Source of the DNA: Bog-473 sp963787485
Lineage (GTDB): Bacteria > Actinomycetota > Acidimicrobiia > Acidimicrobiales > RAAP-2
Direction: 5' to 3'
Assembly: GCA_963787485.1 (NCBI GenBank)
Contig: CAWBDF010000007.1
Location: 1,329,476-1,393,475, forward strand
DNA length: 64,000 bases
Within the stretch, counting starts at the first letter, position 1; each line of letters opens with the position of its first letter. The notes beneath the pieces are model-generated. The model searched no databases. It was not told where the DNA came from and saw nothing but the letters and a program-made list of their open reading frames with translations. Shown here one piece after another: positions 36,343 through 44,968 of the stretch. The position numbers were made by a program, and so were the translations under genes.

Positions 36343-36855
36343 CTGGCCATGATATGAGGCACTGCTGCTCAGGTCGTGTGCGCGTAGACTGCCTCACCCA
36401 GCCAGGTTCAGCGATTGGCAGAGGCACCCGGCGCACCATTGATCAGCCGGCAGGTCCGTTGCCTTGAGCGAACTCAGCTCGCTCTCCCAGGAACCCTGGA
36501 GCCGCGACAAGTGTGAAACTCTGCCTATCGTGTGCTCATGGGCGGTTGGCGGATCCGCAGGCGCGTCGCGGCGGGTAGTCCCAATTGGTGGGCGGTGCTG
36601 GGCCTGTCGTTGGGCTTGGGGTAGTTCTCTTGGCTGCCGTAGCCGGGTCCAGCCACCACCAGCGTTCCCGCTTGGTGCACACCTCTCACGGGATCGTCCG
36701 ATTCCGCGGCTCGCGCCACAACGAGCGCCGGATCGGGTCACGACGGTCGCTTCTCCCTCGACGACGTGTGAGTTGCCTCGAATCGTGTTCGGACTATCAA
36801 ATGGGAGTAGTGAACTGTTATCGTCCGCGAAGCAACGACACCAAGGATCCCGGGG
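36343..36855. other. Gene-poor stretch
   Basis: About 510 bp between divergent genes. Open frames overlap on both strands, but none shows a family or ribosome site. GGGAGTAGTGAACTG near 36800 resembles half of the recurring operator. Confidence 0.35.
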
Positions 36856-38209
36856 GTGCTGATGACGACGGCGTTGGACGAAATGTGGATGATCTCGGTG
36901 GACGACCACCTCATCGAACCGCCCAGCGTCTGGGTGGACCGGTTGCCCACGAAATTCCGAGACCGAGGTCCGCGCTGGGTGACGGACGACCAGGGCGAGG
37001 CATGGCATATCGAAGACGACACCCGCGTGGTGGTGAACGGAGCGGTGGTGTCGGCCGCATACTCGGCTGCCGAGCGGCCTGGTCCTTACCAGCCGATGGC
37101 CTGGAGCGAGATCCCGCCGAGCTGCTACGACCCGTTGGCGCGTGCCGAAGCGATGGACGTGGACCACGTCTTGGCGAGCCTTCCGTTTCCGAACCTGCCT
37201 GGGTTCGCCGGTCGAGTTTTTCAGAATCTCGAAGATAAGGAGCTCGCGCTTCTCTGTATTCAGGCCTACAACGATTGGATCATCGACGAGTTCGCCGCCG
37301 CGATCCCGGGACGGATCATCGAGGTGGCGCTCATTCCGATGTGGGACGGCAAGCTTGCCGCACAAGAGGCGGAGCGAGCGATTGGACGCGGTGCGTGTTC
37401 AGTTTCGTTCAGCATGGCGCCGCACAAAGTCGGTTTCCCGCCGATCCACGACGAGCATTGGGATCCTCTGTTCTCGGTGATGAGCGAGGCTGGCCTGCCT
37501 ATCTCGACCCATCTGGGCACCGGGTTCGAGACCGACCCAGGACTGATGGTGCAGAAACTGCACAGCAAGCCGAATGAGGGTGACGACTTTGGGAAGGCGA
37601 TCGGCCTTAGCGGACAAAATGGTGGCCGCAAGCGCGAGCTGCACCCGGCGATCGGGGCGACGGTCCAGCTCTCGGGGCAGGAGTGCCTCATCGACTGGCT
37701 AACCAGTGGGACGTTCGACCGCTTCCCGAACCTCAAAGTGGCGCTGTCGGAGAACGGAATCGGCTGGATTCCGTCCGTGCTGCAGGAAGCCGACGTGCTG
37801 GTCGGATACAGCCGGAATCGCATCACGTCGCCGACCGACGCCGAGAACAACCCGATCCTCGACGAGCAGGCTCGGCAGAAGGCAAAGGCCTCGATCGAGG
37901 CTCGCCGCGAAGCGGATGCAGAACCTGCCACTGCCGAGCGAGGTCTTCAAGGAGCACATGTTCGGCTGTTTCATCTACGACCCGCTCGGCCTGGAACTGA
38001 TTCACCGAATTGGCACTGACAACGTCATGATCGAGACGGACTTCCCGCACTTCACGAGCCGGTGGCCGCACTCGTTAGATGCGGCGAGCGAGGGTTTGCT
38101 CGCGCTGGACAGTGATGTACGGACGAAGGTGCTGCGCACCAACGCCGAGCGCGTGTTCAAGTTCACGCCAGCGGAGCCTTTAGCCGCCAAGACAGGGAAC
38201 AACGCATGA
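36856..38209 (+). pseudogene. Amidohydrolase-2 family protein (paralogue 3), single frameshift
   Basis: From ATG 36856 the protein reads ISVDDHLIEPPSVWVDRLP (Asp-x-His metal pair), AYNDWIIDEFAAAIPGRIIE, ISTHLGTGFE, VALSENGIGWIPSVLQEAD, to about residue 353. One base out of register near 37920, and the following frame carries LPLPSEVFKEHMFGCFIYDP and MIETDFPHFTSRWPHS with the catalytic Asp, then stops at 38209. All core motifs are present when the two are joined (about 450 aa). The stop overlaps the ATG of the SDR at 38206, so the pair was an operon. A sequencing error is possible. Confidence 0.8.
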
Positions 38210-38994
38210 GCTTCGATTTCTCGAGCTCCGTCACGGTGATCACCGGAGCCGGGAGCGGAATTGGCGCGTCCTGCGCCCGCTCGTTCGCGAATCGTGGCGC
38301 GCGGGTCGTCGTCACCGACATCGACGCCGAGCGTGCTCAGGCGGTAGCCGCCGAGATCGGCGAGCAGGCGGCGGCGTTGCGGTGCGACGTCTCCAGCACG
38401 GAGGACCTGGAGGCGGTGCTCGACCTCGCGCTTGAGCGGTTCGGGCGCGTCGATCTCGTGATGAACAACGTGGGCCTGCCCATTTATGGTGCTGTCGAGG
38501 ACATCCCGCTTGAGGCGTGGCAGCGCCAGATCGATGTCAACGTGCTCGGCATGGTTCGCAGCAATCTGGTATTCCTGCCGCTGCTGATCGAGCAGGGATC
38601 GGGTTGGATCGTCAACACCGCTTCGATTGGTGGGCTTCTGCCCTATGGCCACGACCGACTCCCGTACGTGACAACAAAGCACGCCGTCGTGGGATTGACG
38701 AAGGGTCTGGCCGTGCATTTACGAGCGAAGGGCATCGGAGTCTCCTGCCTCTGCCCGGCGCAGGTCCCAACCAACATTGCTGAGTTGGTGACGGTCTACG
38801 GCACCCCAACCGGGCCCCCCGTTTCGCCGAAGTTTCCGATTGTCGAAGCCGAGGTGGTCGGCGAGCAGGTGGCAGACGCAGTTGAAGCTGGCCGGTTCCT
38901 CATCCTGACGACCCCGGAAGTTGCCGCAGACCTTCGGGCGCAAGGCGACGATATGGACGCATACATTGAACAGGTCATCGTCGATTACACGTGA
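38206..38994 (+). CDS. Short-chain dehydrogenase/reductase
   Basis: 262 aa. Cofactor motif TGAGSGIG at residues 14-21, DIDAERAQ after the second strand, NNVGLP in place of NNAG, the Ser in IVNTASIGG and YVTTK (YxxxK). ATG at 38206 overlaps the stop of the amidohydrolase, indicating translational coupling. The C-terminus is the short form without a substrate-lid extension. It resembles SDRs that oxidise aliphatic or alicyclic alcohols. Confidence 0.9.
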   Translation: MSFDFSSSVTVITGAGSGIGASCARSFANRGARVVVTDIDAERAQAVAAEIGEQAAALRCDVSSTEDLEAVLDLALERFGRVDLVMNNVGLPIYGAVEDIPLEAWQRQIDVNVLGMVRSNLVFLPLLIEQGSGWIVNTASIGGLLPYGHDRLPYVTTKHAVVGLTKGLAVHLRAKGIGVSCLCPAQVPTNIAELVTVYGTPTGPPVSPKFPIVEAEVVGEQVADAVEAGRFLILTTPEVAADLRAQGDDMDAYIEQVIVDYT

Positions 38995-39162
38995 GGTGGT
39001 GCCACACCGTAACGGGTGCTCGTATTATCCGCGACTTGGTAACGACACCAGACGGGCTCTCGGGCGGAGACGGTGGGACCTTACGTGTCGAGGTCGACTC
39101 AAGGTCGGCCAACGCTCTACCCACTTGTCCCGTAACACCTAATGCGAAAGCGGAGGCGAACG

Positions 39163-39966
39163 ATGACCGTGCCCGACGAGACCATGAAGCTCTTAGGAAT
39201 AAGCGCTCCGCTAGTTCCTGAGGAGATCCGCGCCGACTGGGAGGAGCTGGTTCGCCGCACGGTTGTTGACGTATGGGACCGGCCCGTGCTGTCGGCACGG
39301 CAGCGCTCGATCATAACGATCGCTGGACTCGCGACCCTGGTGCTGCCGACCGAGTTGCGCACACAGGTTCGTCTGGCCCGGGCAAACGGTCTCTCGCGTC
39401 TCGAGATCTGCGAAGTGGTCATGCAAATCGCCGGCTACACGGGCACAGGCCGCGCCCTCGAGACGATGCAGGTGCTGCGCGAGGTGTTCGAGGAAGAGGG
39501 CGACGACTCTGCGGAGCCGGTGCCGGATAAGCATTCCTGGCCGCCGCTCGAGGGTCGGCACGACCGCGCTCGTATTACAATCAACAAGCTTCAGCCGCAT
39601 CAGGGCGATGTCATCCACGGGCACACGGTCGAGTACGAGATCGAGGGCGGTCCGGACCGCACGCCCCTTTCACCGACTTACGGCTGGATGGGCTGGATTC
39701 ATGACAACGCCTTCGGTGACCTTTGGTTTCGGCCGCACCTCACTGACGTTGAGCGCGAGCGTGCCACCACCGCTGCGCTGGTCGTGCTACGGATGGAGAT
39801 CGAGCTGCGCGGCCACTTCGAGGCGAATATCTCATTCGGGTTCACACCGGAGGAGATCGGCGAGGGGATCCTGCAGCTCGCGCCCTATGTCGGCTATCCG
39901 ACCACCGTGCATGCGATGCTGCTGGCGGCCAACGTGATCAAATCCTTCACGCCACCTGAGCGGTAG
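39163..39966 (+). CDS. Tandem carboxymuconolactone-decarboxylase-like protein
   Basis: About 267 aa with two CMD-type helical domains. Domain 1 (about 20-115): RQRSIITIAGLATLVLPTEL followed by RLARANGLSRLEICEVVMQI. Domain 2 (about 170-265): ELRGHFEANISFGFTPEEIG followed by LQLAPYVGYPTTVHAML. The central segment HTVEYEIEGGPDRTPLSP links them. The AhpD-type CxxC is absent, so a peroxidase role is unlikely. ATG 39163 follows AGCGGAGGCGAACG; an in-frame ATG at 39142 lies upstream. A fragment of a similar domain is at 48679. Confidence 0.8.
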   Translation: MTVPDETMKLLGISAPLVPEEIRADWEELVRRTVVDVWDRPVLSARQRSIITIAGLATLVLPTELRTQVRLARANGLSRLEICEVVMQIAGYTGTGRALETMQVLREVFEEEGDDSAEPVPDKHSWPPLEGRHDRARITINKLQPHQGDVIHGHTVEYEIEGGPDRTPLSPTYGWMGWIHDNAFGDLWFRPHLTDVERERATTAALVVLRMEIELRGHFEANISFGFTPEEIGEGILQLAPYVGYPTTVHAMLLAANVIKSFTPPER

Positions 39967-40140
39967 AGATGGTCAGTGGTTTTCGATCATCGCGTTTGGC
40001 TGCGTAGTCCATCAGTGCCAGTGGGACGGGGGTTGGGAGGGGTGCGGGAACCAAACCACGCTACGGACCGCAGTCCACACCGGTCCGGGTGTCGTGGAGC
40101 TGCGTCACCTGATCCCAACGAGGGATCGAACGCTGATGGA

Positions 40141-40582
40141 ATTCCTTCGTGACTCACCTTCGCAGGGCCATCCGAACGGGTCGTAGCCGGATCTCGTCGA
40201 CCCAACGATCGACACGAATCAAAGCTCCTTGCTTAGCCCGAACCACGAGAAGGGACGGAAAATGGAAGAGTTGCGATTCGAGGGTCGATCCGCGATCGTC
40301 ACAGGAGGCGGACGTGGCGTCGGCCGATGCCACGCGTTGCTCTTGGCGTCTCGAGGAGCTCGAGTCGTGGTCGCGGACGCCGGTGTGGAGCTGGATGGCA
40401 CGGGCTGGTCGGCCGCGCCAGCCAATGAGGTGGTCGATGAGATACGGGCAGCAGGTGGGGAAGCTGTCGCTTGCTATTCATCAGTCGCAGACGAGACCGG
40501 GGCTGCGGCGATCGTCCAGAGCACGCTCGATGCATTCGGCCGCCTCGACATCGTGATCAACAACGCGGGGATCCACGAACCG
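40141..40582. repeat. 442-bp direct repeat, copy 2
   Basis: Identical to 20891-21332 except for one base (A at 40523). The two copies are 19,250 bp apart in direct orientation. Confidence 0.92.
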
Positions 40583-40750
40583 GCGCGCACTGATCTCCGT
40601 CCGTGCTGGGATGTCGTCGAGATTCGGAGTCGTCCTTCGTTTCCAGTAGGGAGGACTGACATCTGGTGGGTATCGCATACCGGAGCTGATGTGGAACAGC
40701 CCGATCAGGGAACCCGCGTTCGCATGACTCGACTTCCTCACGAAACCTAG
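40262..40750 (+). pseudogene. Truncated SDR copy
   Basis: Starts exactly like the SDR at 21012 (ATG 40262, ribosome site GAAGGGACGGAAA) and is the same for 107 codons through NNAGIHEP. It then runs into the block homologous to 22060-22175. The Ser, YxxxK and C-terminus are missing, so it cannot be active. Confidence 0.9.
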
Positions 40751-40855
40751 CTGGTGCGACGCCCGTGCGTCTGTTCTTCATCGAGCACCACACCCGGATT
40801 GGTGGAGGATCAGCTCACTAGGTCACGACCGCGTCCAGCCGCTGGCAACAGCCGG

Positions 40856-42109
40856 TTAGTGGAGGGCCGTTGCGCGGAACACCGCGCAACAGGTCTCCTC
40901 AGGGTACTTGGGGCGCTCATCGGCAGACAGCGGAGTCTTCAGCTCGGCGACAGTGGGCCCCGTCTCGTCCGCGATTGTCTGGAGTCGGCTGATGTCGAAG
41001 CCGTAGACCTTTGCGGCACGGGCTGCGAGGAGATCGTCGAGGTCCCGCTCGGGAAGGTCCGACAGGGTGGTACGCAAGGCCTGGATGCTGAACGGGGCCG
41101 TCCCTTCTGAATGAGGGATGTCAGCTCCCCACATGAGGTTGGGTATGCCAGCGTCGTAAGCCTGACGGAGGTCGTGGGGGCCACCGACGTAGCAATTGGT
41201 TGCGAAGTACTCGCTCGGAAGGCGGTGCATGTCCTCGAGGGCATCCTTCACATGAGCGTAGAAGGGTGTGCCCGTGCCCATGTCCCGTAACTTGGCCATC
41301 ATGTCCATCTTGGCCAGCTCACGGCCAATCTCGGTGGCGCTGGCGATCTCGGTGGTGACAAACGTCAGATTGGGATGGCGCTCGAAGACCCCAGCGAAGA
41401 TCAGGTGGCTGATGGCGCGCGAGGTGTAGAACTGGATCTCGACGAAATGGACCAGTTGGGAGGCCTTGCCGCCCTCGTACACCGACTCGGTGGGAGCGGC
41501 CGCGTGCCGGTGGACGGGGAGATCCAAATCTGCGCAGGCGGCCCAGAGCGGATCGTAGTCGGGGTAGTAAAGGTTGACCATCTTCAATACGTGATCGCCC
41601 GGTAAGAGCACGCCCCGCAACCCGGCGTCTTTGGCCCAGCGAACCTCGGCGATCGCCTCACCGATGTCATCGAGGAAGATCTGGGCGAATCCAGCCCTTC
41701 GGTCAGGTGCCTCGCTGCAGAAGTCGGCCAGCCATCGGTTGTGGGCCCGGAGCCCGGCGAAGCGCAGCTCGTACTCCTCCTTGCTTCGCGGTCCCGGGGA
41801 CGTCAAGACGCCCGAAGGGTAGAACGGAGGCGGAGTGTTCGGAAAGAGGACCTCTGCCGCGATGCCTTGGCTGTCGAGGTATTCGTTGCGCAGTGTGCCG
41901 TCCCAGTTCAACGGGGCTACGGCCGACGCCACCCCGGAACGGTTGTTCACCGGGCGATCCTGGTCCAGCTCCTCGGCCCACGCGTCGTGGAAGCTGTCGG
42001 CCCACGGATCGAAGGCCTCGTGATAACGCTTCTCCAGATAGGGCTTGTAGTCCCTGATGTCGGCACCGCAGTGCCCGTCGGTCGAAATCACTATCTGATG
42101 CTTTGACAC
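40856..42109 (-). CDS. Amidohydrolase-2 family protein (paralogue 4)
   Basis: About 417 aa. ISTDGHCGADIRDYKPYLEK gives the Asp-x-His pair. GIAAEVLFPNTPPPFYPSG, LRAHNRWLADFCSEAPDRR, VHRHAAA and LMWGADIPHSEGTAPF with the catalytic Asp follow. Close paralogue of the gene at 13948. GTG at 42109 (SKHQIVIS) follows AGAAAGGATCGAC; the long upstream open frame is a shadow of the SDR remnant. The SDR scrap upstream on the same strand suggests an old SDR-amidohydrolase operon, like the pair at 36856-38994. Confidence 0.87.
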   Translation of the reverse strand: MSKHQIVISTDGHCGADIRDYKPYLEKRYHEAFDPWADSFHDAWAEELDQDRPVNNRSGVASAVAPLNWDGTLRNEYLDSQGIAAEVLFPNTPPPFYPSGVLTSPGPRSKEEYELRFAGLRAHNRWLADFCSEAPDRRAGFAQIFLDDIGEAIAEVRWAKDAGLRGVLLPGDHVLKMVNLYYPDYDPLWAACADLDLPVHRHAAAPTESVYEGGKASQLVHFVEIQFYTSRAISHLIFAGVFERHPNLTFVTTEIASATEIGRELAKMDMMAKLRDMGTGTPFYAHVKDALEDMHRLPSEYFATNCYVGGPHDLRQAYDAGIPNLMWGADIPHSEGTAPFSIQALRTTLSDLPERDLDDLLAARAAKVYGFDISRLQTIADETGPTVAELKTPLSADERPKYPEETCCAVFRATALH

Positions 42110-42189
42110 GTCGATCCTTTCTGCGTCCTCCGCGTGAAGCGCACTACGAGATCCTTGCCTGCGGCCCGCGGTCGCGGGGATCGCTTCCG

Positions 42190-42658
42190 TACTCGCTCCA
42201 ATCCCCCCGTCGAGCTCGTGAGCACGATCGCACCCCCTTGCCCCCACTCGATCATCGACGGAATTGCAACCAGTACCGTGTTCCAGACTCCGGTGAGATC
42301 GAGGCGATGGTGTCCTCCCAGTCATCGTCGATTGGATTGGGGTTCCCGACTCCGATACCGGCGTTCGCTAGCACGACGTCGGCGGATCCGAGTTCGGCCG
42401 TCCCCTCCTCGAACGCTTGGCGGAATTGGGACACGTCTCGGACGTCGGCCTGTCGGGCGACGAGGCGCCGTCCTCGGCTTCGACCTTCTTGACGGTCTGC
42501 TCGACCTGGGCGATGGGATAGGAGACCGTGGCGATCTGTGCACAGATGTCCACACCAATGATGTCCGCTCCCCCTCGAGCCAGACGCACCGCATGGCTTC
42601 GACCCTGACCCCGCGCCACTCCGCTGATGAACGCAACCTTTCCGTCAGGATTTCCCAC
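42190..42658 (-). pseudogene. Mycofactocin-type SDR remnant
   Basis: NPDGKVAFISGVARGQGRSH, then AVRLARGGADIIGVDICAQI is the N-terminus of mycofactocin-associated SDRs (TIGR03971-like, with nicotinoprotein behaviour known in that group). Homology then shifts frame to LGSADVVLANAGIGVGN, and again to GVWNTVLVAIPSMIEWGQGG followed by AIVLTSSTGG at about 42220. The YxxxK and C-terminus are lost. No mycofactocin maturation genes are in the window. Confidence 0.75.
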
Positions 42659-42769
42659 GTTGCCTCCAATGTTGAGTGTCGTGTCCCTAACGGTTGTGTG
42701 CTCTGTGTCTTGACTTTGGTGAAGACGCCGATCCCCGCCAGACCACGAGCGCCACAGCTCAGGTGCCGA

Positions 42770-43978
42770 TCAGCCGATCACGACCGGCAATGAGTGCCAC
42801 CCGCGGGTGGCGATGCCAACGTTGAGCGAAGCGCCCTCGAGTTCGACGGTCCAGTCCGGGATGCGCCTGAGGAGCTCCTCGAAGGCGATCCTCGCTTCGA
42901 GGCGGGCCAGGTTGGCTCCAAGGCATAGATGGGCTCCGAACCCGAAGGCGAACATGCGGCTGATCGGCCGGTGGATGTCGAAGGTGTCCGGATCGGAAAA
43001 TCGTCGCTCGTCGCGGTTGGCCGCGCCAGGCAGGACCGCTATCACGGCGTCGGGGGGGATGGTCTGACCGTGAAAGATGACCTCGGCGGCGGCAGTGCGG
43101 CAGAAGTGGTAGGGGGGCGGTTCGTAGCGGAGGACCTCCTCGATGGCGTTGGGCAAGAGGGAGGGGTCCCCAGCCAGCTCGCGGCGCTGGTCGGGGTGGT
43201 CACCCAAGACCTTGCCGGCCCAGCTGATCAGCTGGGCCGTCGTGTCACTGCCGGCGCTGACCAACAGGTTCAGATACGTGAGGATCTCGTCACGGCGCAG
43301 GCGACGAAGGGTCCCGGTCTCGTCTTCGAACTCGAGGTTCAAGAGCTGAGTCATGAGATCGTCGGAGGGGTGATCGGCCCGCCAGTCGACGTAGTCACCG
43401 AACAACCCTTCCGAGCTGGCGGCCAGATCCTCGAGGTGGTTGCTGTCCTCGTCGCTGTCCGAGCCGGAGAGGCCGGCATGGAGGGACTCGTGGAAGGCAT
43501 CTCGGAGCTTGGCCTGATCCTTCGTCGGGATGCCTACCAGCATGCCGATGACCTGCACCGGGATCTCGCCGGCGAAATCCCACATGAAATCGAACCGCTC
43601 GGCCCCGGCCAGTGCGTCGACCGACCGAGCACAGAAGTCGCGGATCTGGGGCTCGATGCCGGCCACCCGTTTGGGGGTGAACACCCGGGACACGAGCCCG
43701 CGGTGCGCAGTGTGCTGGGGCGGGTCCTCGTAAATGAACAGCCCCGGGGGGATCGGCACGTTCATCATCCCGATCAAACCCCCCTTGGCCGAGATGAAGG
43801 TGTCCCGGTCGATGAGCACGCGCTCCACGTCGGCGAAGCGGCTTAAAGCGTAGAAGTCGTAGCGATCGTTGTAATAGAGCGGCGCCTCGTCTCGGAGTCG
43901 CCGGTAGACCGAGTACGGGTTCGCGTAGATGTCCCGGTCGTAGGGGTCGAAGTACAGCTCCGTCGTAGTCAGGGTCAC
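42770..43978 (-). CDS. Cytochrome P450 (intact)
   Basis: 402 aa. LYFDPYDRDIYANPYSVYRR at the N-terminus, QHTAHRGLVSRVFTPKRVA, VIGMLVGIPTKDQA, the I-helix SAGSDTTAQL with acid and Thr, EEVLRYEPPP (ExxR), SDPDTFDIHR and the heme loop FGFGAHLCLG. GTG at 43978 follows GAAAGGGGAGCC; the frame opens upstream to 44059. It is divergent from the TetR at 44089, with about 110 bp between starts, so that TetR very likely controls it. Confidence 0.92.
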   Translation of the reverse strand: MTLTTTELYFDPYDRDIYANPYSVYRRLRDEAPLYYNDRYDFYALSRFADVERVLIDRDTFISAKGGLIGMMNVPIPPGLFIYEDPPQHTAHRGLVSRVFTPKRVAGIEPQIRDFCARSVDALAGAERFDFMWDFAGEIPVQVIGMLVGIPTKDQAKLRDAFHESLHAGLSGSDSDEDSNHLEDLAASSEGLFGDYVDWRADHPSDDLMTQLLNLEFEDETGTLRRLRRDEILTYLNLLVSAGSDTTAQLISWAGKVLGDHPDQRRELAGDPSLLPNAIEEVLRYEPPPYHFCRTAAAEVIFHGQTIPPDAVIAVLPGAANRDERRFSDPDTFDIHRPISRMFAFGFGAHLCLGANLARLEARIAFEELLRRIPDWTVELEGASLNVGIATRGWHSLPVVIG

Positions 43979-44088
43979 GGCTCCCCTTTCCCCGTCCGGC
44001 CCGTCTACCTGGCGATCCAGTCCCCTACGAGTCTCGCCTAGCAAATGAGAGTGACGCAATTGTGTGTTTCAGTTACACTATCTCTGCT

Positions 44089-44733
44089 ATGATCTCTGGA
44101 CAAGTGGTCTTCCGCCAACCACTGGAACAATCTGGCGGCCTACGGTCCCGCAAGAAGGCAAAGACTCGTCTGGCCATCGAAGACGCCGCCCTTGCGCTGT
44201 TCGAGGACAAGGGCTTTGAGGCCACCACGGTCGAAGAGATCGCCGAGCGGGCCGAAGTTTCGACGCCGACCTTCTTCCGCTACTTCCCGACCAAGGCCGA
44301 GGTCCTCTTGAGCGACCACGGCGAACAACTGCCGGCGCTGTATCAAGCAATCGTGGAAAGGCCCATCGACGAGGACGATCTGGTCGCGCTCCGACGGGCC
44401 TTCGGGCAGGAGTGGGTGGCCGCGATCGATCCCGAGCGCACGGCGCGCAAGAACCGCATCGTCGCAGCGTCGGATGTCTTGCAGGGCATGAGCTACCACC
44501 GCGGTCACCGATGGCTCGCCACAGTCAGCAATGCGCTGGCCCAGCGACAGGGCCTCGAGGCCCCCAATGATCGCTGTATGGTGGCCGCCCGGGCCGCCCT
44601 GGGCGTGCTCGCCGCGGGGATCGAGGGGTGGATTGCCGGGGGGTGCCGTAGTGATTTTGCCGAGGCGGTGGAGCGCGCCTTCGATCTGATGACTGATTTG
44701 TGCGGCGAGTGGTCGACATCCAAAGTGCCGTGA
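44089..44733 (+). CDS. TetR/AcrR-family regulator, second subfamily
   Basis: About 214 aa. The HTH reads SRKKAKTRLAIEDAALALFE, FEATTVEEIAERAEVSTPTF and FRYFPTKAEVLLSDHG. Paralogue of the TetR at 15728 with the same ligand-domain landmarks (RTARKNRIVAASDVLQGMS, GIEGWIAGGC). ATG at 44089 (MISGQ) is preferred to the upstream in-frame ATG at 44062, as it leaves a normal N-terminus. Divergent from P450 42770. A dyad-like TGTTTCAGTTACA near 44065 is a possible operator but is imperfect. Confidence 0.88.
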   Translation: MISGQVVFRQPLEQSGGLRSRKKAKTRLAIEDAALALFEDKGFEATTVEEIAERAEVSTPTFFRYFPTKAEVLLSDHGEQLPALYQAIVERPIDEDDLVALRRAFGQEWVAAIDPERTARKNRIVAASDVLQGMSYHRGHRWLATVSNALAQRQGLEAPNDRCMVAARAALGVLAAGIEGWIAGGCRSDFAEAVERAFDLMTDLCGEWSTSKVP

Positions 44734-44744
44734 AGGAGGAACCA

Positions 44745-44960
44745 GATGTGGCTCACTTGCACATTCGCGAGCTTATCCCCGCTTTTGGGGCCGAGATAGC
44801 GGCTTAGATCCGCAGGTACCGATCGACGACGAGACGTGTCGAGAGAGGGGACGACTCCTACGTCTCCAATAAACGACTGAGCTCGGCCGCCCCGTTCGGA
44901 CGGTTGCAGTTCCATTCCGACACGATGTGGTGCAGCCAGCCCTATGTGTTGGTTTTTTGG
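44745..44960 (+). pseudogene. TfdA-like dioxygenase remnant (paralogue 5)
   Basis: From GTG 44745: AHLHIRELIPAFGAEIAA then stop. A one-base shift restores LDPQVPIDDETC. After a deletion the segment SYVSNKRLSSAAPFGRLQFH and SDTMW shows the HxD pair. The C-terminal two thirds are absent and the molybdopterin gene starts 9 bp later. It lies right after the TetR, mirroring the TetR-dioxygenase order at 11298-13102. Confidence 0.8.
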
Positions 44961-44968
44961 GAGGGACG

